Of a stretch of DNA of 64,000 nt, positions 35,169 through 44,276 are shown piece after piece. Numbering within the stretch: position 1 is the stretch's first letter; each line of letters opens with the position of its first letter. Below the pieces are notes generated by a model. The model saw only the letters and a list, made by a program, of their open reading frames with translations, made no database searches and was not told where the DNA came from. This DNA is from Cupriavidus pauculus (GTDB lineage: Bacteria; Pseudomonadota; Gammaproteobacteria; Burkholderiales; Burkholderiaceae), in the NCBI RefSeq assembly GCF_002858765.1, contig NZ_PJRP01000004.1, forward strand, positions 193,415 to 257,414, in the 5' to 3' direction. Position numbers and translations under genes: made by a program.

Positions 35169-36517
35169 AGCTCGATGTATATGTTGCAGGTCAGTTGGTT
35201 GGCGCCTTGGGGGAGGAGCCGGCCTCCATGGGTGTATTTACATACGCCCCACATGTCGCCCCGGAACAGTTGGTATCGCTCACGATGCCGGTGCGAAACC
35301 GGTCGTATGAATATGGACGAGGTCCGCATCCGGTCTTCCAGATGAATTTGCCGGAAGGCTACAGGAAGGACTTGTTGCGCCAGACAGTCGGTCCCCATGC
35401 GGATACCAGTGATCTCGGGCTCTTGGCGCTCACAGGCGTCAATGGCATTGGGCGCATCCAGGCGGTCCCGCATGGGCACGCACTGTCGTCCGTTGATGCT
35501 CAGGAGGACATGGCCAGCGTGCTGGCGTCCACCGACTCGCGTGAAAGCTTGCTGAAGTTGCTACGGTCTGATCTCTATGAAGGGGTCTCAGGCGTCATGC
35601 CGAAGTCGTTCGCAGCAGAGAAACCGGCCAAGCCTGACAGCAAAATCACGACACAGACCCCGGGCTGGATCCTCAAGACGGGTTCTGAGAATCTGCCATG
35701 GATCGCGATCAACGAGTACTTGTGCCTGGAGGTGGCGCGGGCAGCGAAATTGACCGTGCCGGAGACACAATTGTCTGACGATGGTCAGGTCCTGGCGGTG
35801 AAGCGCTTCGACCGGCAGGATGGCGGCCGAATGCTTGCGTTCGAGGACTTCTGCTCGCTCGCCGGCTTGCTACCCGCGGACAAATACAACGGCTTTGGGC
35901 ATCGCAAGGCATCGATGGAGTCGATGCCCGTGATCCTCAAGGAGCGCGTCGCGCTGGATAACCGCAGTGAAGACATGGCGCGACTCTTTACGCTGCATCT
36001 GATTAACTATGCACTGCGCAACGGGGATGCCCATCTCAAGAATTTTGGACTGCTTTACACGAATCAGCGTGATGTACGGCTGTCGCCAGCATTTGACATC
36101 GTCACTGTCACGGTCTACCCCCACTTGCTTCGAGATACACCGGCACTGACGCTGGCGGGAAAAAAGACGTGGCGTTGTGGAAAGGACCTCCATGACATGG
36201 CAGCGAGGACCATGCAACTGACGCCGATAGTGAGGAATGGCTGCCTGGAGATAGTTCAACAGGCGGTCCAGGCGGTGTTGCCTGAAGTGCAGCGGAGAGT
36301 TGAACAGTTTCCGGGTTTCCGGGAGACGGCAAAGCTGATGCTCGCCGAATGGGCGAAGGGCTTGGATGACATCAAACCGACGGCGAAACCTGGCACGACC
36401 GAGGCGCCGGTGTCGTTCGTCGAGCAGCTTGGTCTCTCAGGGCCGAAAGGTAGCGCGCGCAAGGTCGCCAACCCCTATAAAAACCAAGACGGGGCCTTTA
36501 GTCACAAAGCGCGGTGA
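35165..36517 (+). CDS. hipA: HipA-like serine/threonine kinase toxin
   Basis: A 450-residue type II toxin kinase; E. coli HipA phosphorylates glutamyl-tRNA synthetase to stop growth and promote persistence. The N-terminal HipA domain (about 1-110) is followed by GVSGVMPKS (glycine-rich, near the autophosphorylation loop), then GWILKTGSENLP. The kinase motifs are NGDAHLKNFGLLY (catalytic Asp, about residue 288) and LSPAFDIV (metal-binding Asp). Length is close to E. coli HipA (440). Catalytic residues are intact, so the toxin is likely active. The last roughly 50 residues (TAKPGTTEAPVSF onward) are a divergent tail. Confidence 0.92.
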   Translation: MKLDVYVAGQLVGALGEEPASMGVFTYAPHVAPEQLVSLTMPVRNRSYEYGRGPHPVFQMNLPEGYRKDLLRQTVGPHADTSDLGLLALTGVNGIGRIQAVPHGHALSSVDAQEDMASVLASTDSRESLLKLLRSDLYEGVSGVMPKSFAAEKPAKPDSKITTQTPGWILKTGSENLPWIAINEYLCLEVARAAKLTVPETQLSDDGQVLAVKRFDRQDGGRMLAFEDFCSLAGLLPADKYNGFGHRKASMESMPVILKERVALDNRSEDMARLFTLHLINYALRNGDAHLKNFGLLYTNQRDVRLSPAFDIVTVTVYPHLLRDTPALTLAGKKTWRCGKDLHDMAARTMQLTPIVRNGCLEIVQQAVQAVLPEVQRRVEQFPGFRETAKLMLAEWAKGLDDIKPTAKPGTTEAPVSFVEQLGLSGPKGSARKVANPYKNQDGAFSHKAR

Positions 36518-36606
36518 GCGCTACAAAGGCGCAACGTCTTGATGCTGCTGAGGTGACAGGTGTCGATCCAGTGCCGCGCCGCATCGGCAGGGCCGGAGGC
36601 CAGCGC

Positions 36607-37107
36607 CTATTCAGAAAGCGGGGCGTCCACAAGAAGATTCGCGCTTAGTCGTCGAATGCGCGGATCGACGAAGTAGCCACCGCCCTCGACGTAGCGCAAA
36701 TACGCGCGTTGGCAAAGCTTGCAAGTTGAGACGGTACAGCGATTGGCCGGAAAGTAGCGGGGGGCAATCGGTGCCTCAACGGACCAGAATGTCGTGCCTT
36801 GCGGGTGATATTCTTCGAAGGTTGCCTCGGCGTAGATGTCGCGAACTAGTGTGCCGATGACGCCAAGCTGTTCTTCGGGAAAGGAAACAGGCACGGAGGA
36901 CCACCCCTTGAGATCTGGGGCGTTACACGCGCAAACGGCAGTGACGGCATCCGAGCAACGGGCGAGGGTTTGCAAGGCGTCAAACTGCAGGTAGGTTTCG
37001 TTTTCCACGGGCGAAATTCTCAGGGCCAAGCCCCACATCATACAGTCGTGGCGAATATCGAGTGGCCCACGGTGCCTCGAAGATTGCGACGCTGCAGCGG
37101 CACTCAT
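36607..37107 (-). CDS. Conserved hypothetical protein with a CxxC motif
   Basis: Up to 166 residues (start at 37107, or at 37041 with MMWGLAL). No family name comes to mind. VPVSFPEEQLGVIGTL, FEEYHPQGTTFWS and APIAPRYFPANRC are followed by VSTCKLCQRAYLRYVEGGGYF; the cysteines CKLC with the upstream Cys of NRC could bind a metal. The pattern of conserved-looking aromatic and acidic residues suggests a real gene. It is divergent from the HD-domain gene with only 60 bases between starts (126 with the shorter start). Function unknown. Confidence 0.7.
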   Translation of the reverse strand: MSAAAASQSSRHRGPLDIRHDCMMWGLALRISPVENETYLQFDALQTLARCSDAVTAVCACNAPDLKGWSSVPVSFPEEQLGVIGTLVRDIYAEATFEEYHPQGTTFWSVEAPIAPRYFPANRCTVSTCKLCQRAYLRYVEGGGYFVDPRIRRLSANLLVDAPLSE

Positions 37108-37167
37108 TTTGCCGGCATTGGGACTGCTACACTACTTGCTATCGTCAGTTGCCAGCGAGTGTGCGCC

Positions 37168-37758
37168 GTGAACCTATCTAGCCTGGAACACCAACTTTCC
37201 TTCCTCCGCGAGATAGACCGGCTGAAGAGTGTTGTGCGGATGTCGCCGCTCCTCGATCAATCTCGCCGAGAGAATAGTGCAGAACACTCCTGGCATCTCG
37301 CCATGTACGCATTGGTACTCGCGGAGCATGCGGCAGCGCCAGTCGACGTGTTGCGCGTCGTGAAGATGCTGCTTATTCACGACATCGTGGAGATTGATGC
37401 CGGCGACGTGCCTTTTCATGTCCCCTCGACCCACGTGGGGCAAGCCGAAAAGGAGCAACTTGCGGCTGAGCGGATCTTTTCGCTGCTACCTGGCGCACAG
37501 GCTGCCGAGTTTCGCAGCCTGTGGTTCGAGTTCGAGGCGGGACAGAGCGATGACGCCAGGTTTGCCAAGGCGCTCGACCGATTCCAGCCGATGCTGCATA
37601 ACGCCGCCACGGAAGGCGGCACGTGGGTGGAGCTTCAGGTGACCGAGGAACAGGTCATTGCACGGTGCCAACCGCCAATCGAGCGCGGCGCCCCCGCCCT
37701 GTGGGACGCCGCTGCCAAGCTCATGCGGGAGCACTATCACAAGGCTCAGTCCGACTGA
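37168..37758 (+). CDS. HD-domain phosphohydrolase (YfbR-like)
   Basis: A 196-residue HD-domain metal-dependent phosphohydrolase, of the group containing 5'-deoxynucleotidases such as YfbR. The first His is in ENSAEHSWHLAMYALVL, the HD pair in MLLIHDIVEIDAGD, and the last Asp in FAKALDRFQPML. A GTG at 37168 is the start, since the residues before it in the frame are arginine- and threonine-rich and overlap the divergent gene. It stands alone. It likely dephosphorylates a nucleotide, but the exact substrate is not shown. Confidence 0.86.
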   Translation: MNLSSLEHQLSFLREIDRLKSVVRMSPLLDQSRRENSAEHSWHLAMYALVLAEHAAAPVDVLRVVKMLLIHDIVEIDAGDVPFHVPSTHVGQAEKEQLAAERIFSLLPGAQAAEFRSLWFEFEAGQSDDARFAKALDRFQPMLHNAATEGGTWVELQVTEEQVIARCQPPIERGAPALWDAAAKLMREHYHKAQSD

Positions 37759-37794
37759 TAGGACGGAGGAGTGAGGGCGCTTCCCTGGCCAGGC

Positions 37795-38769
37795 TCAATC
37801 GAGCTTGATACCGGCGTGCGCCACGATTTCCTTGGACTTGAGGTTGTCGCCTTTGACCATGGCGGCGAATGCCGAGCGCGATTCGACCCGAGGGTCTTGG
37901 CCTTGGGCGATGAGCGCATTGCGCACCTCCGCTTTTTGCAGCACCTTGTTGATTTCCGCATTCAGACGCTCTGCAATGGCGGGCGGCAGGTTCGGCGGCG
38001 CAAATACCCCGTACCACTCCACCATATGGAAGTTGGCATACCCGAGTTCGGCCAGCGTGGGCACGGCAGGCAAGGCTTGACTGCGTTTCTGGGATGTAAC
38101 GGCAAGGGCGCGCACTTTGCCGGACTGGACGAGGCTCAGGGCAGACGCCACGGATGTGCCAGCGAGTTCGACGTGGCCGCCCATGAGATCAGCGATGGCA
38201 GGGCTCGAACCTTTGTATGGCACGTGCTGAAACTTGATGCCGGCGGCGTCCTGTAGCATGACGCCCGCCACATGAGCCACGCTGCCCGTGCCGGATGTCC
38301 CAAAGGAAATCGGCTTGCCACTGGCTTTTGCCGCGTTCACAAAGTTAGCCCAGGTCTTGTGGGGCGAGGACTCATTGACCAGCAGCACCATCGGAGCTTC
38401 AACGGCTGAGGCGATCGGCGTCAGATCCTTGATGGGATCGAACGACAGAGACATCAACCACGGCGCCAATGCGACGTTCGCCGTCTGGCCGATGACCAGC
38501 TCGTACCCGTCCGGTCGTGCCCGTGCGGCTTCCGACAACCCAAGCGTGCCGGCTGCTCCGGGGCGATTTTCGGGTACCACCCGCCAGCCAGGCAACTCGG
38601 ATAGCTTGCTGCTGAGGATGCGGCCAATAAAGTCCGTGCCGCCGCCAGGGGTGGACGGAATCACCATCCGGATGGGTTTGGTGGGTTGCCATTCCTGGGC
38701 GGCAACGTCAGGAACAAGTTTGACGAATGCCGCGACGACAAGCAGTGCGGGAACGATGAGTTTTTTCAT
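37795..38769 (-). CDS. Bug/TctC-family periplasmic solute receptor
   Basis: Bug receptor of 324 residues. The signal peptide is about 1-24 (LLVVAAFVKLVPDVAA), the mature start QPTKPIRMVIPSTPGGGTDF. The ligand loop is PENRPGAAGTLG, and VPYKGSSPAIADLMGGHV marks the second lobe. Transcribed 26 bases after the PEP-mutase/isocitrate-lyase family gene, so the ligand is probably a di- or tricarboxylate or a related 2-oxo acid processed by that enzyme. No permease genes adjoin. Confidence 0.93.
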   Translation of the reverse strand: MKKLIVPALLVVAAFVKLVPDVAAQEWQPTKPIRMVIPSTPGGGTDFIGRILSSKLSELPGWRVVPENRPGAAGTLGLSEAARARPDGYELVIGQTANVALAPWLMSLSFDPIKDLTPIASAVEAPMVLLVNESSPHKTWANFVNAAKASGKPISFGTSGTGSVAHVAGVMLQDAAGIKFQHVPYKGSSPAIADLMGGHVELAGTSVASALSLVQSGKVRALAVTSQKRSQALPAVPTLAELGYANFHMVEWYGVFAPPNLPPAIAERLNAEINKVLQKAEVRNALIAQGQDPRVESRSAFAAMVKGDNLKSKEIVAHAGIKLD

Positions 38770-38795
38770 ACGTTGTCTCCTCAGTCGGTGGGGCT

Positions 38796-39674
38796 TCAGC
38801 CCTCGATGAAGCGGGCCTCTTGTGCGACGGCCTCGCGCAGGCCCACGAAGTCGTTGTATTTCTCAAATGGTGTGAGCATGTGGGTGATGGAGCGGATGTC
38901 GCCGCCGCTGCCCAGGAAGGTTTCCATCATTTCCTTGACCGCCTTGTGCATGGCAAGAAGCGGCTCCACTGGGCACAGGGCGAAATCGAATCCGAGTTCG
39001 CCGAGTTGTGCGAGCGTGAGTTGAGGGCTCTTGCCCGACGTGACCATATTAAAAAGCAGCGGCTTGCCGAGCGGCTTCAGATGGCGGCTGATCTCCCGCA
39101 TCTGCTCCGTATTTTCGACCGCGTCTGCGTAAAGACCATCGGCCCCGGCCTCGGCATAGGCAATCAGGCGTGTGATGGCGTCATCCAGGCCGTTCACGGC
39201 AATCGCATCGGTGCGGCCAACGATAAAGAAGTCGGGATCCTGCCGCGCCTCGACCATGGCACGGAGCTTTTGCACCATCTCTTGGCGGCTCACGAGTTGC
39301 TTGCCTGCGAAGTGGCCGCACTTCTTTGGAAGCGACTGGTCTTCCAGGTGCAGGCACGAAGCTCCGGCTTCTTCCCACAGCCGGATAGTGCGCTGCACAT
39401 CCAGCATGCCACCGTAGCCCGTATCGGCATCCGCGAAAACGGGCAGGGTGGTGGCGCGACACACGCGCCGAATGTGCTCGAACATGTCTCGTTGCGAGAG
39501 AGCCCCCATATCCGGCTCGCCGGCCTCGACGCCGCAGGCGACAAAGCCGCTCACGAACAGCGCCTGTGCGCCAGCGGCTTCAGCCAGTTTCGCGGTGATG
39601 GCGTCGAAGGCTCCCATGCATACAAAGGGAGCGCCTGGTTGGAACAGGGCTCGAAAGCGCTGGTTGCGGGTCAC
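38796..39674 (-). CDS. PEP mutase/isocitrate lyase superfamily enzyme
   Basis: A 292-residue (alpha/beta)8-barrel enzyme that cleaves or forms C-C or C-P bonds next to a carboxylate (methylisocitrate lyase, oxaloacetate decarboxylase, 2,3-dimethylmalate lyase). The hallmark KKCGH is present with the catalytic Cys. PVFADADTGYGG binds the metal, and HLEDQSLPKKCGHFAGK and FIVGRTDAI are standard. Start GTG at 39674, with GGAG 9 bases upstream. Two near-identical palindromes lie just upstream, and a LacI gene is divergent. The substrate remains open among small di- and tricarboxylates. Confidence 0.91.
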   Translation of the reverse strand: MTRNQRFRALFQPGAPFVCMGAFDAITAKLAEAAGAQALFVSGFVACGVEAGEPDMGALSQRDMFEHIRRVCRATTLPVFADADTGYGGMLDVQRTIRLWEEAGASCLHLEDQSLPKKCGHFAGKQLVSRQEMVQKLRAMVEARQDPDFFIVGRTDAIAVNGLDDAITRLIAYAEAGADGLYADAVENTEQMREISRHLKPLGKPLLFNMVTSGKSPQLTLAQLGELGFDFALCPVEPLLAMHKAVKEMMETFLGSGGDIRSITHMLTPFEKYNDFVGLREAVAQEARFIEG

Positions 39675-39698
39675 GGCGTGTTTCTCCAAGACGGTGGA

Positions 39699-39737
39699 TG
39701 GTATCGATATCATAGGAAATCATGGTATCGATACCAT
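39699..39737. promoter_or_regulatory. Two 16-bp palindromic LacI-type operators
   Basis: ATGGTATCGATACCAT at 39722-39737 is a perfect palindrome. ATGGTATCGATATCAT at 39699-39714 matches it at 15 of 16 bases. Their centres are 23 bases apart, about two helical turns, and both lie between the divergent LacI and lyase-Bug genes. The CG at the centre is the usual contact of LacI/GalR hinge helices. Confidence 0.85.
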
Positions 39738-39806
39738 ATTAGTGATATTACTGATGTGTGCTGCTACACTGGCTCCATATCGCGGGGTCCATTCGTCACT
39801 ATTTCT

Positions 39807-40841
39807 ATGCCCGATTCGCTCGGCACCAAGCCGCCACCGTTCGTGGGTCAAGTCTCAATGAAGGAGGTCGCGCGCCTGGCTGGTGTGTCGCCTATGACTG
39901 TCTCGCGGGCGCTAAGTACGCCCCATCTGGTCAAGCCCGAGACCCTTGAGCAAGTTCAATCCGTGATCCGCGCGGTGGGTTATGTCCCCAACCGCGTGGC
40001 GGGCAGCCTGTCCTCCCGGCGCACCAGCCTGGTCGGACTCATCGTTCCCAGCCTTCGAAACGCGTTGTACGCCGAGACCATCCAGGGCATCTCTGACGTA
40101 TTGCAACGGCACGGTCTGCACCTGATGATTTCAGACAGTGGCTATTGCCTGGAGCGCGAAGAAGCCTTGATCTCCGCCTACCTCGCGCAGCGGCCCTGCG
40201 GCCTCATCTTGCACAACACGGTGCACACGGAGGCGGCACGGCAGATGCTCCAAGGCGCCGGAGTGCCATGCGTGGAGACAGGTAACCTCGCGCCACACCC
40301 GGTTGACATGACAGTCAGCTACTCCAATCGTGCGGCAGGGCGCGCCATGGCCGAACATCTGGTATCGCGCGGTTATCAACGTTTTGGGTTCGCCAGTCTT
40401 CGCATCGGAGACAATGAGCGCCTGCGCGAGCGGCGTGACGGTTTCTTCGAAGGACTGCGCGCTGCGGGCATCGCGATCGATCCAGCAATGGTGCTGGAGG
40501 TTGGGGAAGGACTCGAGAGCGGCAGCCAGGCGTTCGCCGAGCTGATTGGCCGGGATGCCTCTGTGCAAGCCCTTTTCCTCGCCGGAGATGTACTCGCGGC
40601 TGGCGCGATCTTCGAGTGCGCACGTCGGGGGTTGCGCGTGCCGCAGGACATTGCCATCGCTGGATCCGACGACAATGACCTCATGCAACAGATGATTCCC
40701 CCCATCACCACGGTGCGCTTTCCGCGCTATCGCATCGGGGTCCGGAGCGCCGAACTAATCGTCGGTCGGCTCGGGGACGAAACCCTGCAACCGGCGTCGG
40801 AAGATCTTGGTTTTGAGGTGGTGCCGCGTGGCAGCACCTGA
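39807..40841 (+). CDS. LacI/GalR-family transcriptional regulator
   Basis: A 344-residue LacI-type repressor. The helix-turn-helix reads VSMKEVARLAGVSPMTVSRAL, then VKPETLEQVQSVIRAVGYVPN and the hinge SLSSRRTSLVGLIVPS. The effector domain (about 75-340) resembles GntR/gluconate-type regulators (YSNRAAGRAMAEHLVSRGY, SGSQAFAELI). The start at 39807 was chosen by the helix-turn-helix; the same frame is open for nearly 1 kb upstream across the antisense of the lyase gene, which is not coding. It is divergent from the lyase-Bug pair and likely binds the two palindromes between them. Confidence 0.93.
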   Translation: MPDSLGTKPPPFVGQVSMKEVARLAGVSPMTVSRALSTPHLVKPETLEQVQSVIRAVGYVPNRVAGSLSSRRTSLVGLIVPSLRNALYAETIQGISDVLQRHGLHLMISDSGYCLEREEALISAYLAQRPCGLILHNTVHTEAARQMLQGAGVPCVETGNLAPHPVDMTVSYSNRAAGRAMAEHLVSRGYQRFGFASLRIGDNERLRERRDGFFEGLRAAGIAIDPAMVLEVGEGLESGSQAFAELIGRDASVQALFLAGDVLAAGAIFECARRGLRVPQDIAIAGSDDNDLMQQMIPPITTVRFPRYRIGVRSAELIVGRLGDETLQPASEDLGFEVVPRGST

Positions 40842-40879
40842 CCGGACGTTCTAATTTACGCCGTTGCCCCCTTTGCGGC

Positions 40880-41791
40880 TTACGCCAGCCAAACCCGATC
40901 CAGCGCGCCCAGGGCTTCCACGATCACGGCCTCTTCCAGTCTGGACGCGAGACAGACGCATTGCAGTTCGCATCCAAGGCTGACCCGATCCGCCACGGCG
41001 AGCCCGGAAATCTGGCTTTCCCGTATGGCGATAGCATCGCGCACAAGGCTGAGCCCGACGCCCGACTTGATCAGGTCCAGCATCGAAGACTCCTGATCCA
41101 CCAAGGCGGTGTGTCGAGGGGCTAGTCCCCGTGGGCCGAATACGCGCGCAAGCAGCCGGGAATGCACGGATTCCGGTGGGGTAGCCAGCCACGGCAAGGT
41201 CGCCAGCGCCTCCCAGTCACAACCTGTCACCTGCGGGCCCCAGCCAGCCGGTGCGACGACCCGGTATTCAAAGCGCGTCAGCGTGCGCACCATCAGATCC
41301 GGTTGCAGCAGGTGCGTGGCCTCCCGATCGGGACTTAGATAAAAGCAGACATCGAGACTACCGTGTTGCAGCTGGCCCATCACGCTACCACTCATGCCAT
41401 GGCGCAGTTCGGTCTCGATCTCGGGCGCTGACTGGACAAGTTGCCCAAGCCAATTGCCCAAGCGCAGGAACGATGGCTCTAGGATGGTGCCGACACGGAG
41501 CTTGCCGCGCACGGTACCGTGCAGCCTGCTGACGGCATTGGCGAAGTCCTGGGCGGCGTGCAATGCCCGCTCGGCTTGGGAAAGCAGCGCCGCGCCATCG
41601 GCGCTCAGTATCAGGCCGTGGGCGGAGCGATGAAATAGCGTGAGGCCGGTCATCTCTGCCAGGCGTTTGAGTTGGAGGCTGACGGCAGGCTGAGACCGAT
41701 GCATCTGCTCGGCCGCCCTGGAGACACTGCCTTCTCGCGCGACCGCAACAAATACCCGAAGCGTTTGCAGATCAAGGTTGGCTGGGTTCAT
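40880..41791 (-). CDS. LysR-family transcriptional regulator
   Basis: A 303-residue LysR regulator. DLQTLRVFVAVAREGSVSRAA and HRSQPAVSLQLKRLAEMTGL form the winged helix-turn-helix, and KLRVGTILEPSFLRLG starts the effector domain. It is convergent with the LacI gene and divergent from the GMC oxidoreductase, with about 120 bases between starts, so it probably regulates that oxidoreductase. The effector pocket contains RFEYRVVAPAGWG and other features of the NodD/CysB-like group, but no inducer can be named. Confidence 0.92.
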   Translation of the reverse strand: MNPANLDLQTLRVFVAVAREGSVSRAAEQMHRSQPAVSLQLKRLAEMTGLTLFHRSAHGLILSADGAALLSQAERALHAAQDFANAVSRLHGTVRGKLRVGTILEPSFLRLGNWLGQLVQSAPEIETELRHGMSGSVMGQLQHGSLDVCFYLSPDREATHLLQPDLMVRTLTRFEYRVVAPAGWGPQVTGCDWEALATLPWLATPPESVHSRLLARVFGPRGLAPRHTALVDQESSMLDLIKSGVGLSLVRDAIAIRESQISGLAVADRVSLGCELQCVCLASRLEEAVIVEALGALDRVWLA

Positions 41792-41912
41792 ATTTGCCTA
41801 GCTTATATCTCGGATTGTGCAAACTCAATGGATTGAGGTCGGTTTCGGAGGGACACTGCGCGCACACACCATACAGATGAGCACCCAACGCTCACCTTGG
41901 AGACGCCGCATT

Positions 41913-43595
41913 GTGACCGAGAGCACTGCCACAGTTTTCGACTACATCGTCATCGGTGCCGGCACGGCCGGCGCGTTAATGGCCAACAGGCTCAGCGCAG
42001 ACAACAACCGACGCGTACTGCTCATCGAGGCCGGCGGCAAGGACAACTATCACTGGATTCACATTCCGGTCGGGTACCTCTACTGCATAGGAAATCCACG
42101 CACCGACTGGCTCTACCAGACCGAGCCCGATGCGGGCCTGAATGGCAGGCAATTGCGTTATCCACGCGGGAAGACCCTCGGTGGTTGCTCGAGTATCAAT
42201 GGCATGATCTACATGCGTGGCCAGTCGCGAGACTACGAGCAGTGGGCGGCGCTTACCGGCGATGACACCTGGAGTTGGGCCAATACCCTGCCTGCCTTTC
42301 GGCAGCACGAAGACCACTACCTTGGAGACGGTCCGGATTCCGACCCTGACTTCGCCGCGTTCCATGGTCATGGCGGAGAGTGGCGGGTGGAGAAGCAGCG
42401 CCTGCGCTGGGATATCCTCGACGCTTTTGCAGAAGCCGCTGTGCAGGCCGGCGTTCCGCATACGGGCGACTTCAATCGGGGCAACAATGAGGGCGTGGGG
42501 TACTTTCAGGTCAACCAGAAGGCAGGCTGGCGCTGGAACACTGCCAAGGCCTTTCTGCGTTCTTGCTATCGTCGGCGAAACTTTACGCTGTGGACCGGCG
42601 CCCAAGTATCGCGTCTGCTGGTTGAGCGCCAACCTGACGGCACGATGCGTTGCACTGGCGTGGAGGTTTGGGATGGGCACCAGTTCATCACTATACGCGC
42701 CACGCACGAGGTGATACTGAGCGCGGGCAGTATTGGCACGCCGCAGATCCTGCAATTGTCGGGCCTCGGTCCCGGTGCGTTGCTGCAAAGGCACGGCATC
42801 AAGGTCCTGGCCGACCTGCCTGGCGTGGGCGGAAATTTGCAGGATCATCTGCAAATTCGTGCCGTCTACCAGATCGAGGGCGCACCGACCCTCAATGTGC
42901 TGGCATCCAGTCCTTGGGGGAAGGCGCGCATTGGGCTGCAATACCTGCTCTCACGCAGCGGTCCGATGAGCATGGCTCCGTCGCAACTGGGCGCCTTCAC
43001 GCGTAGTTCGCCGAACCAAACCTGGCCGAACATTCAATACCACGTCCAGCCGCTCTCCTTGGAGGCATTCGGTGATCCGTTGCACGCTTTCCCGGCCTTC
43101 ACCGCGAGCGTCTGCAACTTGAACCCAACGAGTCGCGGCGCTGTGAGTATCCGCAGTACCGACTTTCGGCACGCGCCGTCCATCGTGCCTAACTACTTGT
43201 CCACAGAAGCGGATCGGCAGGTCGCGGCGGACTCGCTGCGGGTGACCCGCCGTATTGTCGAGCAGCCGGCGCTGGCCCGATTTCGCCCGCAAGAATACAA
43301 GCCCGGGCGACAATACCAGACAGACGAAGATTTGGCGCGGCTCGCCGGTGATATCGCCACCACCATCTTCCACCCAGTGGGTACCGCTGCGATGGGGCGC
43401 GACGACAACCCCATGGCCGTACTCGACAGTCGGATGCGGGTGCGTGATGGCCTTGGTGGCCGCATCGGCGGCTTGCGCGTGGTTGATGCCAGCGCGATGC
43501 CGACGATCACCAGTGGCAACACCAACAGTCCCACCCTGATGATGGCCGAGAAGGCAGCGAACTGGGTGCGATCCGAGACCGTCCGCTCGCGGTAG
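41913..43595 (+). CDS. GMC-family FAD-dependent oxidoreductase (choline/alcohol dehydrogenase-like)
   Basis: A 560-residue flavoenzyme oxidising an alcohol. The N-terminal FAD motif is DYIVIGAGTAGALMANRLS, and the GMC signature follows as YPRGKTLGGCSSINGMIYMR. The catalytic His lies in FHPVGTAAMG, and the second His position is replaced by Asn in ITSGNTNSPTLMMAEK, a variation common in bacterial choline-dehydrogenase-like enzymes. Start GTG at 41913 (GGAG 10 bases upstream); ATG starts 33-96 bases earlier are open but add low-complexity residues. No signal peptide, so it is cytoplasmic or membrane-associated. Divergent from a LysR gene. The substrate is unknown. Confidence 0.92.
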   Translation: MTESTATVFDYIVIGAGTAGALMANRLSADNNRRVLLIEAGGKDNYHWIHIPVGYLYCIGNPRTDWLYQTEPDAGLNGRQLRYPRGKTLGGCSSINGMIYMRGQSRDYEQWAALTGDDTWSWANTLPAFRQHEDHYLGDGPDSDPDFAAFHGHGGEWRVEKQRLRWDILDAFAEAAVQAGVPHTGDFNRGNNEGVGYFQVNQKAGWRWNTAKAFLRSCYRRRNFTLWTGAQVSRLLVERQPDGTMRCTGVEVWDGHQFITIRATHEVILSAGSIGTPQILQLSGLGPGALLQRHGIKVLADLPGVGGNLQDHLQIRAVYQIEGAPTLNVLASSPWGKARIGLQYLLSRSGPMSMAPSQLGAFTRSSPNQTWPNIQYHVQPLSLEAFGDPLHAFPAFTASVCNLNPTSRGAVSIRSTDFRHAPSIVPNYLSTEADRQVAADSLRVTRRIVEQPALARFRPQEYKPGRQYQTDEDLARLAGDIATTIFHPVGTAAMGRDDNPMAVLDSRMRVRDGLGGRIGGLRVVDASAMPTITSGNTNSPTLMMAEKAANWVRSETVRSR

Positions 43596-43696
43596 ATCGG
43601 TGGCCTAACTTTCGTTGCCCTTTGCCCCGGGAGAATCGCCGCAAGGATCCAGGCTCCTTGCACGGGAAGACGTGCCGGTATGCCGCGTGTTGCTGT

Positions 43697-44137
43697 TCAA
43701 CTAACCCAATTGACCGCAGGAAACGCGGTGGCAAAACTCTCCGGCATAGGCACGACGCACTTACGCTCGTAGTCGAAGAAAACGAATCCTGATTTGGCCA
43801 TGGCGATCAGCGCGTCATCGGCCGGTCGCGTGATCCGGAAGATGATGTCGCCGCCGTACTTGTTGAAGTCCATCACCCCCACTTCGAACAGAAGGTGGTC
43901 GCGCGCGTGGGCTTCCTTGCAATACGTGGTGGCCAAATCCGTCACGATGATGCGGGCGCTGCCAATCAGTTCCCCGCCGCCGTGCTCGAACAGGAAGCGG
44001 GCACGCGCCTCCGAGATCATGGAGATCATCGAATCGTTGGCCAGATGATTCGCCGAGTTAATGTCGGTGACACGGACCGTGAGGTGGGTCGAGTAACAAA
44101 GTTGGCTGAGCGGGAGATCGAGCTTTAGACGGGCCAT
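43697..44137 (-). CDS. Hotdog-fold acyl-CoA thioesterase
   Basis: A 146-residue 4-hydroxybenzoyl-CoA thioesterase-like protein. The N-terminal strand THLTVRVTDINSANHLANDSM resembles the hotdog catalytic segment, with Asp and Asn in place of the RYxDxDxxGHxxN form, followed by EARARFLFEHG. DLATTYCKEAHARDHLLFEVGVMD and KSGFVFFDYERK are the later strands. It would hydrolyse an acyl-CoA. It is convergent with the GMC gene and stands alone. Confidence 0.85.
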   Translation of the reverse strand: MARLKLDLPLSQLCYSTHLTVRVTDINSANHLANDSMISMISEARARFLFEHGGGELIGSARIIVTDLATTYCKEAHARDHLLFEVGVMDFNKYGGDIIFRITRPADDALIAMAKSGFVFFDYERKCVVPMPESFATAFPAVNWVS

Positions 44138-44276
44138 GACAGAAATTAAGCATTGCGATGTGTTGGAAAGAGGACCGCAATCTTAGTGGATCTGGCTCTG
44201 CGCATAAAGGCACCTTGCGGCGTGCCCGAACGCAGTGTAACGACCCTGGTAGTCACCTTGCACACGATGGAATTGA

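Noticed and set aside
38820..39806. Long plus-strand frame continuous with the LacI gene
   Set aside because: It is antisense to the PEP-mutase/isocitrate-lyase gene; the LacI helix-turn-helix sets the start at 39807.
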